A stretch of 7,364 nt of DNA from Rhodoferax sp. (GTDB lineage Bacteria > Pseudomonadota > Gammaproteobacteria > Burkholderiales > Burkholderiaceae_C): contig JAJAZK010000212.1 of assembly GCA_026785765.1 (NCBI GenBank), positions 1-7,364 on the forward strand. The letters are read 5' to 3'. The notes under the pieces were generated by a model that did not search any database, had not been told where the DNA came from, and saw only the letters and a program-made list of their open reading frames with translations. Of the stretch, positions 1 through 6,330 are shown one piece after another (positions within the stretch are counted from its first letter, which is position 1; every line of letters begins with the position of its first letter). The position numbers and the translations under genes were made by a program.

Positions 1-568
1 CCAGAGCCGGGTCCGGCGGCCGTGACGAATACGCGAACATCGTGGCCGACCAGCCCATGTTCTCGCCCAGCAGGCAGCCGCCCTTGTAGTGAATGTCGTC
101 GGTGTAACGGTCGTCGGTCGAACACAGCGTGATGATGGCTTCCAGCCCCTGCGGGCGCAGCGCCGCGACCTGCAGGCTGTTGAAGCCGCCCCACGAGATT
201 CCCATCATGCCGACCTTGCCGGTGCACCAGGGTTGCTGCGTCAGCCAGGCGATCACGTCGCAGGCGTCGGTCAGCTCCTGCTGCGTGTATTCGTCAGCCA
301 TTAGCCCGTCGGAGTCGCCATTGCCGCGCATGTCCACCCGTACGCAGGCGTATCCATGGCCGGCTATGTACGGATGGGTGAGCGCGTCGCGCACATGGGT
401 GCCGTCGCGTTTGCGGTACGGCAGGTACTCCAGGATCGCCGGCACCGGCTTCTTGTCGGCGTCCAGCGGCAGCCAGAGTCGCGCGGCCAGCTTGCTGCCG
501 TCGGGCAGGGTGATCCAGCGGTTGGAGATTTCGCGGATCTTGCGCGAGAAGGATCGGACGGTTTTCAT
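1..568 (-). CDS. CocE/NonD-family alpha/beta hydrolase, N-terminal part (3' end outside window)
   Basis: Reading the minus strand from the ATG at 568-566 gives 189 uninterrupted residues up to the window edge. The product begins MKTVRSFSRKIREIS. It shows the expected N-terminal order of the CocE/NonD (peptidase S15-like) family: a short beta start with TLPDGSKLAARLWLP, then EYLPYRKRDGT (residues 47-57) whose tyrosines sit where the family places its oxyanion-hole tyrosine. DMRGNGDSDG (79-88) follows, and then the nucleophile elbow GISWG (123-127) with Ser125 as the probable catalytic serine. The Asp and His of the triad and the C-terminal jelly-roll domain would lie off the left edge; complete members are usually about 550-690 residues. 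No signal peptide is seen, so it is probably cytoplasmic. Such enzymes cleave esters or amides; the substrate here is unknown. It is divergent from the TetR gene with 132 bases between start codons, which suggests shared control. The ribosome binding site is weak (GGGA upstream of the ATG). Family assignment is firm, specific function is not. Confidence 0.9.
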   Translation of the reverse strand, partial: MKTVRSFSRKIREISNRWITLPDGSKLAARLWLPLDADKKPVPAILEYLPYRKRDGTHVRDALTHPYIAGHGYACVRVDMRGNGDSDGLMADEYTQQELTDACDVIAWLTQQPWCTGKVGMMGISWGGFNSLQVAALRPQGLEAIITLCSTDDRYTDDIHYKGGCLLGENMGWSATMFAYSSRPPDPAL

Positions 569-651
569 GCAGTGATCCCGGTGAGTGGCGAGCGAGCGAT
601 GACTCTAACAGGCCACCGGATGGAGTCGTGGCCTGGCGGCAAGACTCAGGG

Positions 652-681
652 TTTGTACGGTTGTACAAGAGATTTGTACGG
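652..681. promoter_or_regulatory. Three TTGTAC repeats, candidate operator for the TetR regulator
   Basis: The divergent intergenic region contains TTGTAC at 653-658, 661-666 and 674-679. The first and third copies belong to a 9-base direct repeat TTTGTACGG (652-660 and 673-681) with a 21-base period, about two helical turns. The middle copy is the perfect palindrome TTGTACAA (661-668). The position between two divergent genes, one of them a TetR regulator, fits an autoregulatory operator. That this regulator binds here is inference. Confidence 0.45.
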
Positions 682-690
682 GCGTCTAAT
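661..690 (+). promoter_or_regulatory. Possible sigma-70-like promoter for the TetR gene
   Basis: TTGTAC (661-666) matches only three of six -35 consensus positions, but TCTAAT (685-690) matches five of six -10 positions, and the spacer is 18 bases. Transcription would start near 697, almost at the GTG start codon at 701, giving a leaderless or nearly leaderless message. The -35 element coincides with the TTGTAC repeats, as expected for an autorepressed gene. Weak evidence, read by eye. Confidence 0.3.
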
Positions 691-700
691 TTGCGCCATC

Positions 701-1390
701 GTGGCCTTTTCCATCGCAGAAGAAACGCAAGTCGAAACCCGCCCTGACCGCCGGCAGGCGATTCTGCTGGCGGCAGAGAAGCTGCTGGCGCAAAAGGGCT
801 ACCACGCGGTGTCGATTCGCCAGATCGCCCAGGAGGCCGGTGTGCCGCTGGCCCTGGTGGGTTATTACTTCGGGCCCAAACAAGCGCTCTTCCATGCCAT
901 CTTCGAGCGCTGGCAGGGCACCATCGAAGAGCGCCTGGTGCTGTTGCGGCAGGCACAACAGGCGCGCCCTGGCCGGGTCCGGGTGCGCTGCATCGTCGAG
1001 GCGTTTCTGGAGCCGGTGTTGCGCATGCGCGCCAGCGCAGAGGGTGAATACTACGCCCTGCTCGTGGCGCGCGAGCTGGCCTATCGGACCCCCGAGGCCG
1101 ACCGCGTGCTGGCTGACTACTTCGACCCGATGGCCCACGCGTTCATCGACGCGTTGTGCGAGGCCTGCCCGGGCAACCAGCGCAGCGACGCTGCCTGGGC
1201 CTACCAGTTTGCACTCGGCGCGCTGATCCACCACATGAGCGACCACCGCATCACGCGCCTGTCGCGCGGTGCCAGCCGCGCCAACGATCCTGCCGCCGCC
1301 GTCCTGCTGGTCCGTTTCATCACGGACGGCGTGTTGGCCGTCCTGTCGCCCGTCACCAGCCGATCCACCCCGTCCAAACCCTCACCCTGA
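701..1390 (+). CDS. TetR/AcrR-family transcriptional regulator
   Basis: The 229-residue product has an N-terminal TetR DNA-binding domain: a first helix with RRQAILLAAEKLLAQKGY (17-34), then the helix-turn-helix at about 37-57 (VSIRQIAQEAGVPLALVGYYF), ending in the family-typical YYF followed by GPKQALFHAIF. The rest is a long helical ligand-binding and dimerisation domain with the segments ARELAYRTPEA (123-133) and WAYQFALGALIHHMSDHR (166-183), a pattern I recognise from beta-proteobacterial TetR proteins. I chose GTG 701 because it leaves 16 residues before the first conserved helix. In-frame ATG codons at 599 and 620 and a TTG at 674 exist, but they would put the start upstream of or inside the TTGTAC repeats and add sequence unlike the family. 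No Shine-Dalgarno is visible before GTG 701. The gene is divergent from the hydrolase and directly upstream of the TRAP operon, so it is probably a repressor of one or both, released by a substrate or intermediate. The ligand is unknown. Confidence 0.9.
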   Translation: MAFSIAEETQVETRPDRRQAILLAAEKLLAQKGYHAVSIRQIAQEAGVPLALVGYYFGPKQALFHAIFERWQGTIEERLVLLRQAQQARPGRVRVRCIVEAFLEPVLRMRASAEGEYYALLVARELAYRTPEADRVLADYFDPMAHAFIDALCEACPGNQRSDAAWAYQFALGALIHHMSDHRITRLSRGASRANDPAAAVLLVRFITDGVLAVLSPVTSRSTPSKPSP

Positions 1391-1429
1391 CTTTCATGAT
1401 GCCCACCCTGCACCCCGCGTCATGAAAGT
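1390..1429. repeat. Perfect 10-base inverted repeat before the TRAP operon (candidate operator)
   Basis: ACTTTCATGA at 1390-1399 is exactly the reverse complement of TCATGAAAGT at 1420-1429, with 20 bases between. Each arm also contains the 6-base palindrome TCATGA, so the pair can be viewed as two similar sites 26 bases apart. The repeat starts on the last base of the TetR stop codon and ends 31 bases before the binding-protein ATG. It could be an operator for the TRAP operon or a hairpin in RNA. The 20-base loop and lack of a T-run after it argue against a classic terminator. Confidence 0.5.
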
Positions 1430-1446
1430 TGTTTCACGTTAACCCC

Positions 1447-1454
1447 AAGGAGAC
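1447..1454 (+). promoter_or_regulatory. Ribosome binding site of the TRAP binding-protein gene
   Basis: AAGGAGAC lies six bases before the ATG at 1461 and is a near-consensus Shine-Dalgarno sequence. It is the only strong one in the window and fixes the start of the binding-protein gene. The downstream genes have weak or no such sites and probably depend on translational coupling. Confidence 0.8.
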
Positions 1455-1460
1455 CCTTCC

Positions 1461-2534
1461 ATGCAACGACGTTCCTTCCAGGCCACCTTGCTGGCCACCG
1501 CCATCGGTCTGTGCAGCACCGGCGCGCTACAGGCGCAGCAGATCATCAAGCTCACAGCCACCGCCGGGCACCCGCCGGTGTTCCTGTGGGTGAAGACGAT
1601 GGACGAAGTCTTCATTCCCGAGGTGGACAAACGCCTCGCCGCCGCCGGCAACAAATACAAGGTCGAGTGGACCAAGGCCTATGGCGGCACACTCATCAAG
1701 CTGGGCAGCGAGTCCAAGGGCGTGGCCGATGGCGTGGCCGACATCGGCCTGGTCAGCACCGTGTTCGAGGCCGCCAAGTTCCCGATGCAAAACGTGTCCT
1801 ACTACACCCCCTTCGGCAGCGAGGACGTGGGCGTGGTCAGCAAGACCATCGCCGACATGCAAAACAGCATCCCGGCCATGGCCGACGCCTGGAACAAGTC
1901 GGGGCTGACCTACCTCAGCGGCATGGCGCTCGACACCTACCATGTGTGGACCAAATTCCCCATCACCCGTATCGAGGACCTGCAGGGCAAAAAACTCAGC
2001 GCCCCCGGCCCGGCGGCGAACTGGGTCTAGGGCAGCGGCGCGGTGGCCGTGGCCGGTACGCTGAACAGTTATTACGAGGACATCAAGTCCGGCGTGTCCG
2101 ACGGCGCCGTGGTGTTTTCCACCGGTGCCTGGGGTGCCAAGTTGCACGAGGTGGCGCCGTATGTCACAAAGATCAATTTCGGCTCCATGTTCTCGGGCGG
2201 CCTGGCGGTGAACAAGTTGCGGTTCGAGAAACTCCCGCCCGAGGTGCAGAAGGCGCTGCGTGACGCAGCCGAGGAGTGGTCGGTGCAATACGCGCGGGCG
2301 CAGACCGCGGCGGTCAACACCGTGTTGCAGAACATGGGCAACGCCGGCGCGAAGATCAGCGAACTCTCGCCCGCCGAGCGCAAGCGCTGGGCCGACGCCC
2401 TCTCGCCGATTGGGAAAACCTGGAGTGCCGACGTAACTTCCAAGGGGGGTCCTGGCCAGGAGGTACTCAAGGGTTATATCGACGCGCTCAAACGTTCGGG
2501 GGCCCAACTGCCGCGTGACTGGGTAAGCAATTGA
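1461..2534 (+). pseudogene. TRAP transporter periplasmic substrate-binding protein (DctP type), interrupted by an in-frame TAG
   Basis: The frame encodes about 357 residues of a DctP-type binding protein, the family's usual length of roughly 330-360. Residues 1-25 form a Sec signal peptide (MQRRSF, a hydrophobic core, then ALQA before QQ). The mature part begins with IKLTATAGHPP and continues through ADIGLVSTVFEAAKFPMQNV, GKKLSAPGPAANW (176-188) and DGAVVFSTGAWGAKLHEVAPYVT, ending with the C-terminal helices. Codon 190 (2028-2030) is TAG, yet the same frame continues at once with GSGAVAVAGTLNSYY and runs to the TGA at 2532-2534 with no other damage. Sense codons one base away include AAG, CAG, TTG and TGG; lysine would fit what I remember of relatives. 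As written, the gene gives a 189-residue N-terminal half and no working binding protein. A restart at GTG 2043 would lack the signal peptide. The alternatives are a genuine recent nonsense mutation, a sequencing or assembly error, or amber suppression. The binding protein would normally capture the substrate in the periplasm and deliver it to the membrane subunits encoded next. Confidence 0.85.
2028..2030 (+). other. Premature amber codon in the TRAP binding-protein gene
   Basis: TAG stands between the codons for NWV and GSG, inside a well-conserved segment of the binding protein. Both flanks share the same reading frame, so this is a substitution and not a frameshift. Confidence 0.9.
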
Positions 2535-2545
2535 GCGTGGCCCCG

Positions 2546-3103
2546 ATGTCCGACGCGCCGGTGCCAGTTCCGCAAGATGCCTACGGTGCGCCCTTGCCCT
2601 GGCAGTTCCAGCGCGTGGGTCGCGTCCTTAACGCGCTGGGCACCTTGTGGATCGTGGCATTGATGCTGCTGATCAACACCGATGTGCTGGGGCGTAACCT
2701 GTTCAATGCACCCGTGCGCGGTGTCACCGAACTGGTGGCGCTGTCTATCGTGGGCATCGTGTTCCTGCAACTCGCCGACACCTTGCACAGCGGGCGCTTC
2801 ACACGTGCCGATGTGTTGCTGGACCGACTCAAGCGCACCCGGCCGGTGTGGGCCGCGCGTCTGCAGGCAGTTTTCCACCTGGTCGGTGCCGGGTTGATGG
2901 CAGTCATCCTGTGGGCGTCCTGGTCACCACTGGTCGAAGCCATCAAGATCCGCGAGTATGTGGGTGCCATTGGTGACTTCACGGCCCCGGTCTGGCCGGT
3001 GCGGCTGATCATGCTGGTGGGACTGGCCGCGACGCTCGTCACTTTTGTGTTGCTGGCCTGGGCCGACTGGTGCCGTGCCCGGGCCATGGCGGGGACACGA
3101 TGA
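2546..3103 (+). CDS. TRAP transporter small membrane subunit (DctQ type)
   Basis: The 185-residue product has about four hydrophobic helices at roughly 30-43, 60-78, 105-125 and 151-170, the usual DctQ layout. The family pattern after helix 1 is clear: NTDVLGRNLFNAPVRGVTEL, followed by IVFLQLADTLHSGRFTRADVLLDRL. It forms the inner-membrane complex with the large subunit encoded next and takes part in sodium-driven import. I prefer ATG 2546 (product starts MSDAPVPVP). A TTG at 2531 is in frame and overlaps the upstream TGA as TTGA, and GTG 2537 is also possible; no start has a good Shine-Dalgarno. The TGA stop overlaps the next ATG by four bases. Confidence 0.9.
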   Translation: MSDAPVPVPQDAYGAPLPWQFQRVGRVLNALGTLWIVALMLLINTDVLGRNLFNAPVRGVTELVALSIVGIVFLQLADTLHSGRFTRADVLLDRLKRTRPVWAARLQAVFHLVGAGLMAVILWASWSPLVEAIKIREYVGAIGDFTAPVWPVRLIMLVGLAATLVTFVLLAWADWCRARAMAGTR

Positions 3104-4419
3104 GCGCTGCATGGATCGCCAGCCTGTCGCTGCTGCTGATGCTGGTGCTGATCTGGGGTGGCATGCATGTGGCCGTGGTGCTGGGGCTGGTGTCCTTCAT
3201 CAGTGTCTGGCTGATCAAAGCCGACGTATCGGTGGCTGCCAACCTGCTGGCGGGGGCCGCCAGCGACGCCGTGGCCAGCCACATCTTCGGCGTGGTGCCG
3301 CTGTTCGTGCTGACCGGTTTTCTGGTGGCCAAGGCCGACATCGGCAAGGATGCCTTCGAAGTGGCGAACCAGCTGTTCCGGCGCCTGCGCGGCGGGCTGG
3401 GGATAGCCACCGTTGCGGCCAACGCGGTGTTTGCCGCCATCACGGGTATCTCGATCGCGTCGGCAGCCGTCTTCACGCGCGTGGCGGTGCCGCAGATGCA
3501 GCGTTTTGGCTACCGCAGTGATTTCGCCACTGGCGTGGTGGCTGGCTCGTCGGTGCTGGGCATGTTGATTCCGCCCAGCCTGTTGATGATCCTGTATGGC
3601 TTTTTGTCCAACCAGTCGGTGGGCGACATGTTTACGGCCGGCATCGTGCCCGGTTTGATACTGGCGCTGGCATACGCCATCGGCATCGTCGCCATGGCCA
3701 CGCTGCGGCCCGGCATGGTGTTCGAAGGCGGCGAGCCGCGCGCTGTTGCGGTGGGCGAACTGATGCCTCTGCCCGAGTTGCTGATGAAGCTGCTGCCCAG
3801 TCTGGTGATGATCGTGTTGGTGCTGGGTGGTTTGTACGCCGGGCTGTTCACTGCCACCGAGGCCGGTGCGGTGGGCGCGGCGCTGGCGCTGCTGATTGCC
3901 CTGCAGAAGCGCAAGCTCAACGCCGCCAGCCTGTGGAGCGTGTTGACCGAGACCGGCCATGTCACGGTGGCGGTCAGTTTTCTGATCATCTGCGCCAGCA
4001 TCTACACCCGCATGCTCGCCATGTCGGGCATGCCGCAGTTCCTGGTGGAGCAAATGGCACACGCCGGCCTGGGTTCGGGTGGTTTCCTGGCGCTGTATGT
4101 GGCGCTGATTATTGCACTGGGCTGCATCATCGACTCGTCGTCCATCATGCTGATCGTCCTGCCACTGATGTTGCCGATTGCCCAGCAGTTCGACATGAAC
4201 CTGGTGTGGTTTGGGGTCGTCACCGTGGTGGCAGTCGAGATTGGCCTGCTCACGCCGCCATTTGGGCTGTCGGTGTTCGTCATCAAGAGCACGCTCAACG
4301 ATCCGCGCATCTCGCTGGGGGACATCTTTCGCGGCACGGCGCCGTTCACCCTCATCATGTTCCTGGTGCTGCTGCTGTTGCTGGCGTTCCCATCCATCAG
4401 TCTGGTGTTGCTCAAATGA
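3100..4419 (+). CDS. TRAP transporter large permease subunit (DctM type)
   Basis: This 439-residue, very hydrophobic protein has the many membrane segments of the DctM/ion-transporter superfamily. Landmarks are VPLFVLTGFLVAKADIG near 66-82, the segment GVVAGSSVLGMLIPPSLLMI in the first half, GLYAGLFTATEAGAVGAALAL in the middle, CIIDSSSIMLIVLPLMLPIA in the second half, and GLLTPPFGLSVFV near the end. It is the sodium-coupled transport channel that receives substrate from the periplasmic binding protein. I chose ATG 3100, which overlaps the DctQ stop as ATGA and follows a GGGGA stretch; GTG 3070 would lie inside the DctQ gene and add a non-hydrophobic, unconserved extension. The gene is intact, so transport is threatened only by the lesion in the binding protein. 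Confidence 0.95.
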   Translation: MSAAWIASLSLLLMLVLIWGGMHVAVVLGLVSFISVWLIKADVSVAANLLAGAASDAVASHIFGVVPLFVLTGFLVAKADIGKDAFEVANQLFRRLRGGLGIATVAANAVFAAITGISIASAAVFTRVAVPQMQRFGYRSDFATGVVAGSSVLGMLIPPSLLMILYGFLSNQSVGDMFTAGIVPGLILALAYAIGIVAMATLRPGMVFEGGEPRAVAVGELMPLPELLMKLLPSLVMIVLVLGGLYAGLFTATEAGAVGAALALLIALQKRKLNAASLWSVLTETGHVTVAVSFLIICASIYTRMLAMSGMPQFLVEQMAHAGLGSGGFLALYVALIIALGCIIDSSSIMLIVLPLMLPIAQQFDMNLVWFGVVTVVAVEIGLLTPPFGLSVFVIKSTLNDPRISLGDIFRGTAPFTLIMFLVLLLLLAFPSISLVLLK

Positions 4420-5477
4420 CTGCTTTAGAGACAAACCCACTGGCCGGCTTCCAGGTGGATCGGGCCGGCATCCGCACCATCGGGACCGGCCTGCAACGGC
4501 CCGAATGCATCTTGGCCGAGCCCGACGGCACCCTGTGGGCGGCCGACGCGCGCGGCGGTGTGACGCGTATCGCCGCCGATGGCTCCCAGCGTTTTGTCGG
4601 CCAGCGCTCCGATCCGCGCTTTCAGAGCGCCAGCGTGGCGACGGCGAATGATTTTGAAGCCAAGTTCACGCAAGGCACATTGCCCAACGGGCTGGCGTTT
4701 GCCGACAACGGCGACTTGCTGATTTCCAACTTCGGCACCGATCTGCTCGAGGTGATGACCCGCGACGGCGACACCCGCACCTTGTTCGACCAGATCGACG
4801 GCCGGCCGATTGGCAAGGTCAACTTCGTGCTGCGCGACTCGCGCAACCGGATATGGGTCACGGTCTCGACCCGCGTCAACCCCTGGACCCGGGCCGCCAG
4901 TTCCCGCGTGCAGGACGGTTACCTGGCGGTGGTGGAGCCGGGTCGCGGCATTCGCGTGGTCGCCGAAGGTTTCTATTTCACCAACGAGATCCGGTTGGAT
5001 GCGCGCGAGCAGTGGTTGTACATCGTCGAGACTACCGGCCCGTGGATCACGCGCATGCGGCTCGACGAGACCTCTTCCCGGGGCGTGCGGCTGACAGACC
5101 GCGAGGTGTTCGGCCCCACACACCTGGGGGGTTATCCCGACGGCATCGCTTTCGACTCCTTTGGCAACCTGTGGTGCACGCTGGTCATGGTGGACCAACT
5201 CGTCGCGCTGACGCCGCAGGGCGACAAGATGTTGCTGCTCGACGACGGCGACCCGCGTGCGAGTCGCAACCTGATCGACCGGATGGCCGCCGGCACGGTG
5301 ACGCCCGAAGACATGGGACGCGCGCGTGGCACCGTGGCCCCCTGGATGGCCAGCATCACCTTTGGCGGGACCGATCTGTGCACCGTGTATCTGGGCAGCC
5401 TGCTTGGCACCACCATCCCGTATTTCCGCTCACCTGTGCCCGGCTTGCCGATGGTGCACTGGCACGAACGCCGCTGA
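4416..5477 (+). CDS. SMP-30/gluconolactonase/LRE family protein, probable lactonase
   Basis: The 353-residue product is a six-bladed beta-propeller of the SMP-30/gluconolactonase family, recognised by repeated blade motifs: EPDGTLWAADARGGVTRI (35-52), LPNGLAFADNGDLLISNFG (89-107), DSRNRIWVTVS (141-151), and PDGIAFDSFGNLWCTL (241-256). Candidate metal ligands by family position are Glu30 in RPEC, Asn136 in KVNF or Asn190 in FTNEIRLD, and Asp242 in YPDGI. Members open lactone rings with a divalent metal, or act on related esters. No signal peptide is seen, so it should act in the cytoplasm after import. It is somewhat longer than the usual ~300 residues because of a helical-looking stretch at about 279-310 before the last blade. 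The ATG overlaps the DctM stop by four bases (ATGA), indicating translational coupling in the TRAP operon. Substrate unknown; a strictosidine-synthase-like annotation is also possible. Confidence 0.88.
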   Translation: MTALETNPLAGFQVDRAGIRTIGTGLQRPECILAEPDGTLWAADARGGVTRIAADGSQRFVGQRSDPRFQSASVATANDFEAKFTQGTLPNGLAFADNGDLLISNFGTDLLEVMTRDGDTRTLFDQIDGRPIGKVNFVLRDSRNRIWVTVSTRVNPWTRAASSRVQDGYLAVVEPGRGIRVVAEGFYFTNEIRLDAREQWLYIVETTGPWITRMRLDETSSRGVRLTDREVFGPTHLGGYPDGIAFDSFGNLWCTLVMVDQLVALTPQGDKMLLLDDGDPRASRNLIDRMAAGTVTPEDMGRARGTVAPWMASITFGGTDLCTVYLGSLLGTTIPYFRSPVPGLPMVHWHERR

Positions 5478-5511
5478 AGTCCGCGTATCCATCCAACTTG
5501 AGACCCCTGTC

Positions 5512-6318
5512 ATGCCCCGCAAATTTGTCGACCTCTCCATCTTCCTCGAAAACGACGTCGTCAGCGACCCGCCGGCGTTTGCACCCAGGATCCAGTACTT
5601 CACCCACGACAATACCTTCGCCCAGATCGAACCGTTCTTTCCGGGGCTCAAGAAGGAGGACCTGCCCGACGGCGAAGGCTGGGCGGTAGAACTGGTGCAG
5701 CTCTCCACGCACAACGGCACCCACCTCGATGCCCCTTACCATTTTCATAGCACGATGGACAATGCGCTGGGCAGCAAGAAGCCGGCCATCGCCATCCACG
5801 ATGTGCCGCTGGAGTGGTGTTTCCAGCCCGGGGTCAAGCTCGACTTTCGCGCGATGGCCGATGGTTACGTGGTCACCGCCGCGGATGTCGAAACCGAGCT
5901 GGCGCGCATCGGGCACACCTTGAAACCACTGGAGATCGTGGTCATCAACACGCGCGCGGGCTCGCGCTACGGCAACAACGATTACGTGGCTGCCGGTGCC
6001 GGGATGGGTTACGAGGCCACCATGTATTTGCTCGAGCGCGGCATCCGCCTGACCGGCACCGACGCCTGGAGCTGGGACGCCCCGTTTGTGCACACCGCAA
6101 AGAAATACGGCGAAACCGGCGACGCCTCACTGATCTGGGAGGGGCACAAGGCCGGGCGCGACATTGGTTACTGCCACATCGAGAAAATGCACAACCTGGA
6201 AGCCCTGCCCGCAGATGGCTTTTTCATCTCCTGTTTCCCGCACAAGATCCGTGGTGCGTCGGCTGGATGGACCCGTGCGGTTGCGATTTTCGATGACGCC
6301 TTGATGGCGTCGGTCTGA
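5512..6318 (+). CDS. Cyclase-family metal-dependent hydrolase (kynurenine-formamidase-like fold)
   Basis: The 268-residue product carries the cyclase-family signature HNGTHLDAP at 67-75, with His67, His71 and Asp73 as metal ligands. It also has GTDAWSWDAP (182-191) and CHIEKMHNLEAL (221-232), whose Glu224 and following NLEAL match the conserved C-terminal active-site segment. The family includes bacterial kynurenine formamidase, isatin hydrolase and uncharacterised polyketide-cyclase-like proteins; they hydrolyse amide, ester or lactam-type bonds using Zn or Mn. This member has longer loops than kynurenine formamidase (about 210 residues), so that exact activity is unlikely. ATG 5512 follows the SMP-30 stop by 34 bases, with a weak GAGA eight bases upstream. 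The earlier in-frame codons lie inside the SMP-30 gene and were rejected. It is probably cytoplasmic, in the same operon as the TRAP genes. Confidence 0.9.
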   Translation: MPRKFVDLSIFLENDVVSDPPAFAPRIQYFTHDNTFAQIEPFFPGLKKEDLPDGEGWAVELVQLSTHNGTHLDAPYHFHSTMDNALGSKKPAIAIHDVPLEWCFQPGVKLDFRAMADGYVVTAADVETELARIGHTLKPLEIVVINTRAGSRYGNNDYVAAGAGMGYEATMYLLERGIRLTGTDAWSWDAPFVHTAKKYGETGDASLIWEGHKAGRDIGYCHIEKMHNLEALPADGFFISCFPHKIRGASAGWTRAVAIFDDALMASV

Positions 6319-6330
6319 CCCGACATCCCG

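Noticed and set aside
356..700. The long upstream extension of the TetR reading frame
   Set aside because: It overlaps the divergent hydrolase gene and its control region and would add over 100 residues before the helix-turn-helix domain, which TetR proteins do not have.
1390..1440. The inverted repeat as a rho-independent terminator of the TetR gene
   Set aside because: The loop would be 20 bases, the stem is only moderately G+C-rich and there is no run of T after it.
2028..2030. Programmed amber readthrough or pyrrolysine insertion
   Set aside because: Pyrrolysine is not known in this kind of transporter, no downstream recoding structure is evident by eye, and a point mutation or base error is simpler.
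1527..2507. A 326-codon minus-strand open frame opposite the binding-protein gene, considered because the sense gene is interrupted
   Set aside because: Its translation has no recognisable fold or motif, while the plus strand shows clear DctP homology on both sides of the TAG.
3070..3099. GTG 3070 as the DctM start
   Set aside because: It lies inside the DctQ gene and adds a polar extension; ATG 3100 starts directly before the first membrane helix and forms the ATGA overlap.
2581..4440. A 619-codon open frame on the minus strand opposite the two TRAP membrane subunits
   Set aside because: It is rich in Gln, His, Arg and Asp with no domain pattern and mirrors the codon bias of the well-supported plus-strand genes, so it is a by-product of G+C-rich coding DNA.
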